64,000 nucleotides of DNA from Ectopseudomonas composti (GCF_001567565.1 NZ_LSSW01000030.1:207923-271922); one strand, 5' to 3'; positions 35,899-45,258 are shown, numbered from the stretch's first letter. Numbers and translations are program-made. Notes: generated from the letters alone by a model not told the origin.

Positions 35899-36414
35899 TT
35901 AAAAGCTCATGCGGTAATGCACGGTGTAGGCCTCTGCGCCATCGTTCGGCTGCTTGATGCCGGCGTTGGAATAGTGGACGGCACGCAGGCCGATCTCCTG
36001 ACCCGCGAAGCGCAGGCCTACGCCGAGGCGATCTTCGAACTGGAAGGAGGAGCCCAGTTGGTTGCTCTCCAGCTCGGTGCTGGAGAAAGCCGCGACACCG
36101 ATACCGGCTTCGATGTAAGGGCGCACGTTCTGCCCGGCGAACTCGTAAACGAATACCGGCGCGAAGGAAACGCTGTGGTTGCTCGCCGTTTTGTCGCCAT
36201 CCCAGTAGGTGTAACCCAGGTCCCAGTAGCCGGTCAGACGACCATAGCTGCTCTCGAGCCAGCTGTGGTTCCAGTCCCACTGCGCACCCAGACGGTAAAC
36301 CATGGTGGAATCGCCACTCTGACCAATAGCTGCGGTTACATCCGCAGCCTGTGCAGCCCCCATGGTTCCGAACGCAAGGGCAGCTGCTGCAGCAAAGGCG
36401 CATAGCTTCTTCAT
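35899..36414 (-). CDS. pagL: Lipid A 3-O-deacylase PagL
   Basis: Outer-membrane enzyme that removes the 3-O-acyl chain from lipid A, lowering its inflammatory activity. The 171-aa precursor has a signal peptide (cleavage after GAAQA, about residue 23), barrel strands, and the catalytic region HYSNAGI with His147, Ser149 and Glu161, matching His149/Ser151/Glu163 in longer numbering of P. aeruginosa PagL. The C-terminal Phe is usual for outer membrane barrels. Its place next to murI and a photolyase mirrors P. aeruginosa. Confidence 0.92.
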   Translation of the reverse strand: MKKLCAFAAAAALAFGTMGAAQAADVTAAIGQSGDSTMVYRLGAQWDWNHSWLESSYGRLTGYWDLGYTYWDGDKTASNHSVSFAPVFVYEFAGQNVRPYIEAGIGVAAFSSTELESNQLGSSFQFEDRLGVGLRFAGQEIGLRAVHYSNAGIKQPNDGAEAYTVHYRMSF

Positions 36415-36507
36415 GAGTCATTCCTTTAATAGCGAGAGGGTTATCAAGCTCGTTACAAAATATAGAAACATCCAATATCAGGGAAACCCTGATCTGAAAA
36501 AAATTCA

Positions 36508-37296
36508 CTATATCGAAAGAACTTCGGCCTCTTCATTCAACAAAATCGGCAATACTCGACGAAGTTGCGCCGCCTCCCCGCTGCTCCAGTAGCGCGTCGG
36601 CTGCGCCGCCTCAGTGGCCAGCAGGTCGTGCTGTGCGAGCAGGCGCTGCAGTTGACGCGCCACGGCCGCGCCGGTGTCGATGAGGGTCACCGAAGGTGGT
36701 ACCAGCTCACCCAGCAGCGGACGCAGAAAGGGATAGTGGGTGCAACCGAGAATCAGCGTGTCACAACCCTCGACCAACAGCGGCGTGACGTAGCCCTGCA
36801 GCAGCTCACGCGTCGCCGCCGCCTGCAGCTCGCCGGCCTCGATGCACTCCACCAGCCCCGGACAGGGCTGGGTGATCACCCGCGCATCATTGGCGAAGCG
36901 ATCGAGCAGCGCGGCGAACCTGGCGCTCTTGAGCGTGCCGGTGGTCGCCAGCACGCCAACCACACCACTGCGGGTCGCCGCGGCAGCCGGCTTGACCGCA
37001 GGCTCCATGCCGACGATGGGCAGGTTCGGGTAAAGCTCGCGCAACTCGGCAGCGGCTGCCGCGGTCGCGGTATTGCAGGCCAGCACCAATGCCTTGGCGC
37101 CCTGCGCCAGCAGGTGCTCGGTGATCAGCACGCAGCGCTCGCGAATGTATTCCGGGGTTTTCTCGCCGTAGGGCACGTGACCGCTGTCCGCCACGTAGAG
37201 CAGTGTCTCGCTCGGTAGCAACTGGCGCATCTCGCGCAGTACCGACAGGCCACCGACGCCCGAGTCGAAAACGCCAATCGGCGCGTTACTGGGCAT
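36508..37296 (-). CDS. murI: Glutamate racemase MurI
   Basis: Makes D-glutamate for peptidoglycan. The 262-aa protein has the N-terminal IGVFDSGVGGLSVLREM, and the two catalytic cysteines in LACNTATAA and ILGCTHYPFL. ATG 37296 gives the usual length and overlaps the moeB end by 11 nt; a start four codons upstream is also open. Downstream, a 7-bp palindrome ATCAGGG-aaa-CCCTGAT (36477-36493) lies between murI and pagL and may be a weak terminator. Confidence 0.95.
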   Translation of the reverse strand: MPSNAPIGVFDSGVGGLSVLREMRQLLPSETLLYVADSGHVPYGEKTPEYIRERCVLITEHLLAQGAKALVLACNTATAAAAAELRELYPNLPIVGMEPAVKPAAAATRSGVVGVLATTGTLKSARFAALLDRFANDARVITQPCPGLVECIEAGELQAAATRELLQGYVTPLLVEGCDTLILGCTHYPFLRPLLGELVPPSVTLIDTGAAVARQLQRLLAQHDLLATEAAQPTRYWSSGEAAQLRRVLPILLNEEAEVLSI

Positions 37297-38038
37297 CGCC
37301 ACAAACACCGCAGGCCGGGTCGCGCTTGACCCGCAACTCGCGAAAACGCGTGCCCAGTGCGTCGATCAGCAGCAGGCGCCCCACCAGCGGCTCGCCGAAT
37401 CCCGCCAGCAGCTTGAGCGCCTCCAGCGCCTGCAGGCTGCCCACCAGCCCCACCAGCGGGCCGACCACGCCGGCCTCGCTGCAGGTCAGCTCGGCCTCGC
37501 TGCCATGGCCATAGAGGCAGTGGTAGCAGGGGCTGGTCGCATTGCGCGGATCGAATACCGAGAGCTGCCCTTCCAGGCGGATCGCCGCACCGGAAACCAG
37601 CGGTTTGCCCGCCGCGACGCAAGCAGCGTTGACCGCTTCACGGGTGGAGAAATTGTCCGAGCAGTCCAGCACCAGATCGACGCCAGCGACAGCAGCAGCC
37701 AGCGAATCGGCGTCCAGCGCCTGGCGGTGTGGCACCAACCTGACCTGCGGATTGATCGCCGCCAGACGCGCCATGGCCGAATCCACCTTGGCCTGGCCGA
37801 TGCTGGCGGTGTCGTGAGCGATCTGCCGCTGCAGGTTGGTCAGATCCACCGTATCGAAGTCGGCCAGGTGCAATTCGCCGACACCGGCCGCCGCCAGGTA
37901 CAGCGCCACGGGCGAACCCAGCCCGCCCACGCCGACGATCAGCACGCGGCCCTGTTTCAGGCGCAGCTGGCCTTCTACATCGATCTGTTTCAGCAGGATC
38001 TGCCGACTGTAACGCAGCAGTTCATCATCGCTCAGCAT
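37286..38038 (-). CDS. moeB: Molybdopterin-synthase adenylyltransferase (MoeB/ThiF family)
   Basis: Activates the C-terminus of a ubiquitin-like sulfur carrier (MoaD or ThiS) by adenylation. The 250-aa protein begins MLSDDELLRYSRQILL and has the nucleotide loop VLIVGVGGLGSPVALYLAAA, the adenylation motif DCSDNFSTREAVNAAC and zinc-ligand CxxC pairs (CYHC, CGVC). The ATG at 38038 is chosen over an 83-residue extension in prmC territory. It is part of the murI-moeB-prmC-prfA-hemA cluster. Confidence 0.92.
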   Translation of the reverse strand: MLSDDELLRYSRQILLKQIDVEGQLRLKQGRVLIVGVGGLGSPVALYLAAAGVGELHLADFDTVDLTNLQRQIAHDTASIGQAKVDSAMARLAAINPQVRLVPHRQALDADSLAAAVAGVDLVLDCSDNFSTREAVNAACVAAGKPLVSGAAIRLEGQLSVFDPRNATSPCYHCLYGHGSEAELTCSEAGVVGPLVGLVGSLQALEALKLLAGFGEPLVGRLLLIDALGTRFRELRVKRDPACGVCGDAQ

Positions 38039-38042
38039 CTGA

Positions 38043-38876
38043 TCACTCACGGTCGAAACGTCCCAAACTGATGCGCTCGTGGCCGCCCAGGTCACGCCGG
38101 CTCGCGACCTCGGCGAAACCGCCGTCGCGTAGCAAGCTGCGCACATCCTCGGCCTGGTCGAAGCCATGCTCCAGCAACAACCAGCCGCCGGCCAGCAGAT
38201 GCTGCGGCGCTGCCCGGATGATCGCACGAATATCGTCCAGCCCGTCGCGGCCGGCGACCAGGGCGCTACTCGGCTCGAAACGCACATCCCCCTGGTCGAG
38301 GTGCTGGTCGTCGGCGCGAATATAGGGTGGATTGCTCAGGATCAGGCCATAGCGCTGCCCGGCCAAGGCGGAAAACCAGTGGCTGCGCACGAAGCGCGCG
38401 TTGTCCAGCTTCAGGCGCTGGCGATTGCGCTCGGCCAGGGCCACTGCCTCCTCGACGCGATCTACACCCGTCACCTGCCAGGCCGGACGCTCGCAGGCCA
38501 GGGCCAGGGCGATGGCGCCAGTCCCGGTGCCCAGATCCAGCGCTGCAAGCGGCGTAGCCGGCAGCAACTCAAGCGCGGCTTCCACCAGCAGCTCGGTGTC
38601 CGGACGCGGGATCAGGGTATGCGGCGCCACCTCAAGATCCAGGCTCCAGAAGCCCTGGTGACCAAGAATGTAGGCCACCGGCTCGCCCTGGCGGCGGCGT
38701 TGCAAATTCGCCAGGAACGATGCCAGTTGCTCGCCATCGAGCTCGCGCTCCGGCCAGGTACGCAGGTAGCTGCGCGGCTTGCCCAGCGCAGCGGCCAGCA
38801 GCAGCTCCGCATCCAATCGCGGCGTGGGCGAGTCGGGCAGGTCAGCGCTGTTGAGCAGGGTTTCGATGGTGGCCAT
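38043..38876 (-). CDS. prmC: Peptide chain release factor N5-glutamine methyltransferase PrmC
   Basis: Methylates the Gln of the GGQ motif of release factors, which suits its position beside prfA. The 277-aa protein has the SAM loop ALDLGTGTGAIALALA and the catalytic NPPY (LILSNPPYIRADD). It starts MATIETLLN; the upstream extension comes from the REP element. It precedes moeB by 4 nt. Confidence 0.95.
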   Translation of the reverse strand: MATIETLLNSADLPDSPTPRLDAELLLAAALGKPRSYLRTWPERELDGEQLASFLANLQRRRQGEPVAYILGHQGFWSLDLEVAPHTLIPRPDTELLVEAALELLPATPLAALDLGTGTGAIALALACERPAWQVTGVDRVEEAVALAERNRQRLKLDNARFVRSHWFSALAGQRYGLILSNPPYIRADDQHLDQGDVRFEPSSALVAGRDGLDDIRAIIRAAPQHLLAGGWLLLEHGFDQAEDVRSLLRDGGFAEVASRRDLGGHERISLGRFDRE

Positions 38877-38884
38877 GGTGTTCT

Positions 38885-39000
38885 CGTAGCCCGGATGCAA
38901 TCCGGGAAATCGGTCCCCGGATTGCATCCGGGCTACGGTTCTTGAGCGGCGTAGGGTGGATCATGCTGCATCGCTCCACCAACGGGAGGGTGGATGAAAA
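38885..39000. repeat. REP palindrome and a second GTAGGGTGGAT repeat between prmC and prfA
   Basis: Two 22-nt arms (38885-38906, 38916-38937) form a perfect inverted repeat with a 9-nt loop, of the same sequence family as the pair between arcB and arcC. Next to it, GTAGGGTGGATCATGC (from 38951) and GGGAGGGTGGAT (from 38981) belong to another common pseudomonad intergenic repeat. The two fill the gap between prfA and prmC. Confidence 0.75.
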
Positions 39001-39025
39001 AAGCGTCATCCCCCCTACAGCGCTG

Positions 39026-40108
39026 TTAGTCCCCCAGCGCCGCCAACTGATCGGCCTGGTACTCGGCCAGCAGCGGTTCGATCACCGCTTCCACGCCGCC
39101 AGCGATCACTTCGTTGAGCGAATACAGGGTCAGGTTGATGCGGTGATCGGTCACCCGGCCCTGCGGGAAGTTGTAGGTGCGGATGCGCTCGGAACGGTCG
39201 CCGGAGCCCACCAGCAGCTTGCGCGTCTCGGAAATTTCCTTGTGCGCCGCCGCTTCCTGCTGGTCCTGCAGCTTGGCCGCCAGCCAGGCCATGGCCTTGG
39301 CTCGGTTCTTGTGCTGCGAGCGTTCTTCCTGGCACTCCACTACCGTGCCGGTAGGAATGTGGGTGATGCGGATCGCCGAGTCGGTGGTGTTGACGTGCTG
39401 ACCACCGGCGCCGGAGCTGCGGTAGGTGTCCACACGCAGGTCGGCCGGGTTGATCTCGATGGCTGCCTGCTCGTCCGGCTCCGGCAACACCGCCACGGTG
39501 CAGGCCGAGGTGTGAATGCGCCCCTGGGATTCGGTTTCCGGCACGCGCTGCACACGATGCGCGCCAGACTCGAACTTGAGCTTGGCGTAGACGTTGTCGC
39601 CTTCGACGCGTGCGATCACTTCCTTGAAGCCGCCGTGTTCGCCCTCGTTGGCCGACAGCACCTCGACGCGCCAGCCCTGCTTCTCGGCATAACGCGAATA
39701 CATGCGGAACAGGTCGCCTGAAAAAATCGCCGCCTCATCGCCGCCGGTGCCGGCACGAATCTCCAGGTAGACGTTGCGCCCGTCGTTGGGGTCCTTGGGC
39801 AGCAGCATGCGCTGCAGGCGATCCTCCAGACCGACCAGCGCTTCCTTGGCCTGGTCCACCTCCATCTCGGCCATCTCGCGCATATCCGGGTCGCTGTCCT
39901 TGAGCAGCGCCTGGGCACCTTCGAGGTCGCTCTGCACCTTGCGCAGCTCGCGGAAGGTGGCGATCACCGGTTCGATCTCGGCGTACTCCTTGGAGTAGGC
40001 GCGGAACTGCGTCTGCTTGGAAATCACCTCGGCATCGCCGAGCAGCGCCGTCAGTTCCTCGAAGCGGTCGCTGAGGTTGTCCAGCTTGTTCAACAGTGAA
40101 GCTTTCAT
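39026..40108 (-). CDS. prfA: Peptide chain release factor 1
   Basis: Reads UAA and UAG stop codons and triggers release of the finished protein. The 360-aa protein has the GGQ loop (SGAGGQHVNTTDSAIRITH) near residue 237 and RAGTGGDEAAIFSGDLFRMY upstream. It overlaps hemA by ATGA, the common hemA-prfA arrangement. Confidence 0.97.
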   Translation of the reverse strand: MKASLLNKLDNLSDRFEELTALLGDAEVISKQTQFRAYSKEYAEIEPVIATFRELRKVQSDLEGAQALLKDSDPDMREMAEMEVDQAKEALVGLEDRLQRMLLPKDPNDGRNVYLEIRAGTGGDEAAIFSGDLFRMYSRYAEKQGWRVEVLSANEGEHGGFKEVIARVEGDNVYAKLKFESGAHRVQRVPETESQGRIHTSACTVAVLPEPDEQAAIEINPADLRVDTYRSSGAGGQHVNTTDSAIRITHIPTGTVVECQEERSQHKNRAKAMAWLAAKLQDQQEAAAHKEISETRKLLVGSGDRSERIRTYNFPQGRVTDHRINLTLYSLNEVIAGGVEAVIEPLLAEYQADQLAALGD

Positions 40109-41385
40109 TGCAGACCTTTGTCCTGCGGCGCGCTCTCGTCGAGGGCGAACAATTCCTGGGCCAGGCTGAGCGCGTCGACGCGCCCCTCGGCAGTGAGTTT
40201 CTTCATGCGCACGCTGGGTGCATGCAGCAGCTTGTTGGTCAGGCCCCGCGCCAGTTGCGCCAGCACGTCATCCGGGTTGCTGCCGTTGGCCAGCATGCGC
40301 TGCGCCTTGGCCAGTTCCTCGTCACGCAGGCGCTCGGCCTGCTGACGGTAGGCCTTGAGCACATCGACCGCTGCCAGCTCGCGCAGGCGCTGCATAAAGC
40401 CATCGGTGCCGGCGGCCACCAGCTCCTCGGCGGCCTGCGCCGCGCCCTGGCGGCTCTTGAGGTTTTCCTCGATGACCTCATGCAGGTCATCGACGGTATA
40501 GAGGTAAACGTCATCCAGCTCGCCCACCTGCGGCTCGATATCGCGCGGCACGGCGATGTCGACCATGAAGATCGGCTTGTGCTTGCGCTTTTTCAGCGCA
40601 CTTTCCACCGCGCCCTTGCCGAGAATCGGCAGCTGGCTGGCGGTGGAACTGATGACGATGTCGCTGTGCACCAACTCATCGGGAATGTCCGAGAGCAGCA
40701 CGGCATGCGCGCCGAACTGCTCGGCCAACTGGCTGGCGCGCTCCAGCGTTCGGTTGGCGACGACGATGCGCTTGATGCCCTGGTCATGCAGATGGCGCGC
40801 CACCAGGCTGATGGTTTCGCCGGCGCCGATCAGCAGCGCCTGACTGCGGTGCAGGTCAGCGAAGATCTGCTTGGCCAGGCTCACCGCGGCGAAGGCCACG
40901 GACACCGGGTTCTCGCCGATGGCGGTATCGGTGCGCACGGTCTTGGCGGTGCTGAAGGTGGCCTGGAACAGACGCCCGAGCAGCGGCCCCACGGTGCCGG
41001 CCTCACGCGCCACGGCATAGGCGGACTTGAGCTGACCGAGAATCTGCGGCTCGCCGAGGACCATCGAGTCCAGCCCACAGGCCACGCGCATCATGTGGCG
41101 CACCGCGTCGTCATCACTGTGCACGTAGGCACAGGCGCGTAGCTCGTCGATGCTCAGGCGATGGTAGTTGGCCAGCCACTGCAGCACTTCATCGCTGCTC
41201 AGCTGATCCTGCTCCAGGTACAGCTCGCTGCGGTTGCAGGTAGAGAGGATCGCCGCCTCACGGCTGGGCGTCAGCCGGCACAGCTGCTGCAGGGCCTCGA
41301 CCAGTTGCTCCGGAGTGAAAGCAACGCGCTCGCGCACCTCTACCGAGGCGGTCTTGTGGTTGATACCGAGGGCGATAAAGGCCAT
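40105..41385 (-). CDS. hemA: Glutamyl-tRNA reductase HemA
   Basis: Reduces glutamyl-tRNA to glutamate-1-semialdehyde, the first committed step of tetrapyrrole synthesis. The 426-aa protein begins MAFIALGINHKTASVEVRER and carries the catalytic Cys in ILSTCNRSELY; LIGAGETISLVARHL binds NADPH. ATG 41385 is supported by family length; the frame upstream is not coding. It diverges from the TPR gene. Confidence 0.96.
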   Translation of the reverse strand: MAFIALGINHKTASVEVRERVAFTPEQLVEALQQLCRLTPSREAAILSTCNRSELYLEQDQLSSDEVLQWLANYHRLSIDELRACAYVHSDDDAVRHMMRVACGLDSMVLGEPQILGQLKSAYAVAREAGTVGPLLGRLFQATFSTAKTVRTDTAIGENPVSVAFAAVSLAKQIFADLHRSQALLIGAGETISLVARHLHDQGIKRIVVANRTLERASQLAEQFGAHAVLLSDIPDELVHSDIVISSTASQLPILGKGAVESALKKRKHKPIFMVDIAVPRDIEPQVGELDDVYLYTVDDLHEVIEENLKSRQGAAQAAEELVAAGTDGFMQRLRELAAVDVLKAYRQQAERLRDEELAKAQRMLANGSNPDDVLAQLARGLTNKLLHAPSVRMKKLTAEGRVDALSLAQELFALDESAPQDKGLQ

Positions 41386-41594
41386 GCAGGGTCGCTGAGG
41401 GGTAATACGAGAGCCGGCAATTGTCCTACTTCGCCCCGGAGAGAACAACTCCCGCGACCTATTGTCCCAATAGACAGTTCGCCGCATCGTCCTGGCCAGT
41501 GGGCTTGCTCAAAGGCTTGTGTCATGATGCCGCGAACGTCGCAGGGCACGAGCCAGCACGGCCCTCGCCCCGGAATAACGCACGACAAGGCACT

Positions 41595-43322
41595 ATGAAC
41601 AGACCCCTCGCGTTAGTTACCGCAATTGCTCTTCTCAGCGGCTGCCAAACCTTCGCCCCCAGCGAGCCGGATGGCACGCCACCGGTGCAGGAAGCCGACC
41701 AGACCACTCAGCTGCAACCGAGCGAATACGGCTCGTTCAGCCAGGAAACCCTGTTCGCCCTGCTCACCGCCGAGCTGGCCGGACAGCGCAACCGCTTCGA
41801 CATCGCCCTCGGCAACTACGTGCAGCAGGCGCAGGCCACTGGCGATGCCGGCGTCGCCGAGCGTGCCTTCCGCATTGCCGAATACCTCGGCGCCGAGCAA
41901 GCGGCACTGGAAAGCGCGCTGATCTGGGCGACCAACGCGCCGAGCAACATCGACGCGCAACGTGCCGCCGCCGTGCAGCTGGCCCGCGCCGGCCGCTACG
42001 ACGAATCCATGACCTACATGGAGCAGGTGCTGCAGCGCCAGGGCGATACGCACTTCGACTTCCTCGCCCTCTCCGCTGCGGAAACCGACCCGGACACCCG
42101 TGCCGGTCTGCTGCAAGGCTTCGACCGCCTGCTCAGCAAGAACCCGGACAACAGCCAACTGCTGTTCGGCAAGGCCATCCTCCTGCAACAGGACGGCCGC
42201 GCCGAAGAAGCCCTGGAACTGCTCGAAGACAGCCCGGCCAGTGCCGACCAGGTTTCTCCGATCCTCCTGCGCGCGCGCCTGCTGCAAAGCCTCGGCCGTG
42301 GCGACGAGGCCCTGCCGCTGCTGCAGAAGGGCATCCGCAAGAACCCCGACGACAAGCGCCTGCGCCTGACCTACGCACGCCTGCTGGTCGAGCAGGATCG
42401 TCTCGACGACGCCAAGGGCGAGTTCTCCAAGCTGGTGCAGGAAAATCCCAACGACGACGACCTGCGCTTCTCCCTGGCGCTGGTCTGCCTGGAAGCCGAA
42501 GCCTGGGAAGAAGCCATCGTCTACCTGGAAGAGCTGGTCGAACGCCGCAGCCATGTCGACGCCGCGCACTACAACCTGGGCCGCGCTTACGAAGAGCTGA
42601 ACGACAACGACAGCGCCCTGCTGGAATACAACCTGGTCGGCCCGAGCAACGACTACCTGCCGGCCCAGCAACGCCAGGCCGAGCTGCTGTTCGCCCAGCA
42701 GCGCAACGACGAAGCCAGCGCACGCCTGGCCCAGGCTCGCGATGCACAGCCCGACTACGCCATCCAGCTGTATCTGATCGAAGCCGAAGGCCTGAGCAAC
42801 AACCGTCAGATCGACTCCGCCTGGAAAGTGATCAACGACGGCCTGGAGCAGTACCCCAACGACCTGAACCTGCTCTACACCCGCGCCATGCTGGCGGAAA
42901 AGCGCGATGACCTGGCGCAGCTGGAAACCGACCTGCGCTACATCATCGAGCGCGAGCCGGAGCACGCCATGGCCCTCAACGCCCTTGGCTACACCCTGGC
43001 CGACCGCACCACGCGCTACGCAGAAGCACGCGACCTGATCGCCAAGGCGCACCAGCTCAACCCGGACGACCCGGCGATTCTCGACAGCCTCGGCTGGGTC
43101 AACTACCGCCTGGGCAACCTCGACGAGGCCGAGCGCCTGCTGCGCCAGGCCCTGGAGAAATTCCCCGACCACGAAGTCGCCGCCCACCTCGGCGAAGTGC
43201 TCTGGGCCCAGGGCAAGCAGCGTGAAGCCCGCAGCGTCTGGCGCGATGCCCTGAACGCGACGCCCGACAGCACCATCCTGCGCGACACCTTGTTGCGCCT
43301 GACCGGTTCCGAGACTCTTTGA
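41595..43322 (+). CDS. TPR-repeat lipoprotein
   Basis: A 575-aa lipoprotein: signal peptide and lipobox LLSGC (Cys17), then about a dozen TPR-type helical repeats (e.g. ALELLEDSPASADQVSPILL, HYNLGRAYEELNDNDSALLE, DSLGWVNYRLGNLDEAERLL). It corresponds to the P. aeruginosa PA4667 position. Such proteins scaffold envelope complexes; the exact role is unknown. ATG 41595 lies 8 nt after AAGG. It overlaps lolB by TGATG. Confidence 0.9.
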   Translation: MNRPLALVTAIALLSGCQTFAPSEPDGTPPVQEADQTTQLQPSEYGSFSQETLFALLTAELAGQRNRFDIALGNYVQQAQATGDAGVAERAFRIAEYLGAEQAALESALIWATNAPSNIDAQRAAAVQLARAGRYDESMTYMEQVLQRQGDTHFDFLALSAAETDPDTRAGLLQGFDRLLSKNPDNSQLLFGKAILLQQDGRAEEALELLEDSPASADQVSPILLRARLLQSLGRGDEALPLLQKGIRKNPDDKRLRLTYARLLVEQDRLDDAKGEFSKLVQENPNDDDLRFSLALVCLEAEAWEEAIVYLEELVERRSHVDAAHYNLGRAYEELNDNDSALLEYNLVGPSNDYLPAQQRQAELLFAQQRNDEASARLAQARDAQPDYAIQLYLIEAEGLSNNRQIDSAWKVINDGLEQYPNDLNLLYTRAMLAEKRDDLAQLETDLRYIIEREPEHAMALNALGYTLADRTTRYAEARDLIAKAHQLNPDDPAILDSLGWVNYRLGNLDEAERLLRQALEKFPDHEVAAHLGEVLWAQGKQREARSVWRDALNATPDSTILRDTLLRLTGSETL

Positions 43323-43936
43323 TGCTTCGTCACCTCCTCGTATTCAGCCTCATCGCCCTGCTGACCGGTTGTGCCGGCCTGACCTCGCACGAAGCGCTGG
43401 AAGGCCAGGGTGATCCGGCCAAATGGAAAGCCCACAAAGAGCAGATCGCCCAGCTCGACGGCTGGCAGATCAACGGCAAGATCGGCATCCGCGCCCCGCG
43501 TGACTCCGGCAGTGCCACGCTGTTCTGGCTGCAGCGCCAGGATTACTACGACATTCGCCTGTCCGGCCCGCTGGGTGGCGGTGCCGCACGCCTGACCGGT
43601 CGCCCGGGTGACATCCTGCTGGAAGTGGCCAACCGTGGCCGCTACCGCGCCGAATCGCCGGAAGCCCTGCTGCGCGAGCAACTGCGCCTGGACCTGCCGG
43701 TCTCCAACCTGCTCTGGTGGATTCGCGGCCTGCCCGCTCCGCAAAGCCGCAGCCGTATCACCCTCGACGGCGAGAGCCACCTGGCGCAGCTGGAACAAGA
43801 CGGCTGGAAGGTCGAATACCAGCGCTATACCGAACAGAACGGCTACGCCCTGCCGGAGCGCATGAAGCTCTACGGCCAGGACCTGGAAGTGACCCTGGTG
43901 ATCAAGGACTGGCAGCCGCGTCAGTTGGGGCAGTAG
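43322..43936 (+). CDS. lolB: Outer-membrane lipoprotein insertion factor LolB
   Basis: Receives lipoproteins from LolA in the periplasm and inserts them in the outer membrane; itself a lipoprotein. The 204-aa precursor has lipobox LLTGC and the LolB motifs WQINGKIGIRAPRDSGSATL, LSGPLGGGAARL and LLWWIRGLPAP. It starts at ATG 43322 directly after a TTG, overlapping the TPR stop. Gene order TPR-lolB-ispE matches other pseudomonads. Confidence 0.95.
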   Translation: MLRHLLVFSLIALLTGCAGLTSHEALEGQGDPAKWKAHKEQIAQLDGWQINGKIGIRAPRDSGSATLFWLQRQDYYDIRLSGPLGGGAARLTGRPGDILLEVANRGRYRAESPEALLREQLRLDLPVSNLLWWIRGLPAPQSRSRITLDGESHLAQLEQDGWKVEYQRYTEQNGYALPERMKLYGQDLEVTLVIKDWQPRQLGQ

Positions 43937-43951
43937 GCGACCACATCCTCC

Positions 43952-44311
43952 GTGGGAGGGGCTTCAGCCGTGAACGCATTGGCAACCTCCCCGCTGGCCC
44001 GGCGTTTCAACCGAACATTTCGCGGCTAAAGCCGCTCCTACAGGGGTTGCTGCGGTGCTTCGTAGGAGCGGCTGGGCGGCATTCCGTTTCAGCCGAGATA
44101 GTTTTTCAAGCAGTCGCCGCTGAAGCGCCTCCCACGGTGCCAACAGCTACAACCGCGCCAGCTCAGAACCCCACACAACCTGTGGGAGGGGCTTCAACCG
44201 CGAACGCATCGACAACCTCCCCCGCTGGCCCGGCGTTTCAACCGAGCACTTCGCGGCTAAAGCCGCTCCTACAGGGAGGGCTGCATTTTTGTAGGAGCGG
44301 CTTCAGCCGCG
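43952..44311. repeat. Cluster of seven REP units with an internal ~100-bp direct duplication
   Basis: Units of the GTAGGAGCGGCTTCAGCCGCG / GTGGGAGGGGCTTCAGCCG type lie at about 43952, 44021 (inverted), 44062, 44116 (inverted), 44181, 44252 (inverted) and 44291. The blocks 43952-44050 and 44181-44282 are near-identical direct repeats, including the non-REP middle. The cluster fills the lolB-ispE gap. Confidence 0.8.
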
Positions 44312-44388
44312 ATGCTCCTCTGCCACCTGCCGATGCATTTCCCGCATACAATCGCCACATGCCTCACAACGACACCCCTGCCCCGACC

Positions 44389-45258
44389 ATGAACGCCATT
44401 CCCGCGCACGCCGAACTGATCCTGCCCGCCCCTGCCAAGCTCAACCTGATGCTGCATATCCTCGGCCGCCGCGCCGACGGCTATCACGAACTGCAGACCC
44501 TGTTTCAGTTTCTAGAACATGGCGACGAGCTCGGCTTCAGCGTGCGCCAGGATGGCGAAATCCATCTGCACACGCCCATCGAAGGCGTGCCGCATGACAG
44601 CAACCTGATCGTGCGTGCGGCCAAAAGGCTGCAGGAAGCTTCAGGCACCGCACTGGGCGCCGACATCTGGCTGGACAAGCGCCTGCCGATGGGCGGCGGC
44701 ATCGGTGGTGGCAGCTCGGATGCCGCCACCACCCTGGTCGGCCTCGACCACCTGTGGCACACCCAACTGGGCGAAGATCGCCTGGCCGAACTGGGCCTGG
44801 CGCTGGGCGCCGACGTGCCGGTATTCGTGCGCGGCCGCGCTGCTTTTGCCGAGGGCGTTGGCGAGCATCTGACCCCGGTGCAACTGGACGAGCCCTGGTT
44901 CCTCGTCGCCGTGCCGCAAGTCTTTGTAAGCACAGCAGAAGTTTTCGGCTCGCCCGAGTTGACACGGGATACGCCGCCCATTAAAGTTCGCAGCCTTCTT
45001 GCGGGGGGTGGTCGAAACGACTGCCAGCCGGTTGTAGAGAAGCGTTACCCAGAAGTTCGTAACGCTTTGATCTTGCTGAACAAATTTGTTCCAGCTAGAT
45101 TGACCGGCACTGGAGCTTGCGTATTTGGGAGCTTCCCAAATCAGGACGATGCTGATAAAGTCGCCCGCCAACTTCCAGGCACTCTGCCGAGCTTTGTCGC
45201 TCAAGGTCGCAACATCTCGATGCTGCACCGCAAGCTCCAAGCACTGGCCAAGAAGTGA
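44389..45258 (+). CDS. ispE: 4-diphosphocytidyl-2-C-methyl-D-erythritol kinase IspE
   Basis: GHMP kinase of the MEP isoprenoid pathway. The 289-aa protein has LPAPAKLNLMLHILGRRADG at the N-terminus and the ATP loop LPMGGGIGGGSSDAATTL. ATG 44389 fits the family; ATG 44359 would add 10 residues. From about 44930 onward codon use changes abruptly to AT-ending and rare codons (AGA, GGA, GTA, CTT), unlike the first two thirds and unlike lolB, while the protein still reads as IspE (LTGTGACVFGSF). Confidence 0.93.
   Translation: MNAIPAHAELILPAPAKLNLMLHILGRRADGYHELQTLFQFLEHGDELGFSVRQDGEIHLHTPIEGVPHDSNLIVRAAKRLQEASGTALGADIWLDKRLPMGGGIGGGSSDAATTLVGLDHLWHTQLGEDRLAELGLALGADVPVFVRGRAAFAEGVGEHLTPVQLDEPWFLVAVPQVFVSTAEVFGSPELTRDTPPIKVRSLLAGGGRNDCQPVVEKRYPEVRNALILLNKFVPARLTGTGACVFGSFPNQDDADKVARQLPGTLPSFVAQGRNISMLHRKLQALAKK

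Noticed and set aside
43952..44311. Possible CRISPR array
   Set aside because: Units alternate in orientation, spacing is irregular and the sequence is of the REP type; no cas genes.
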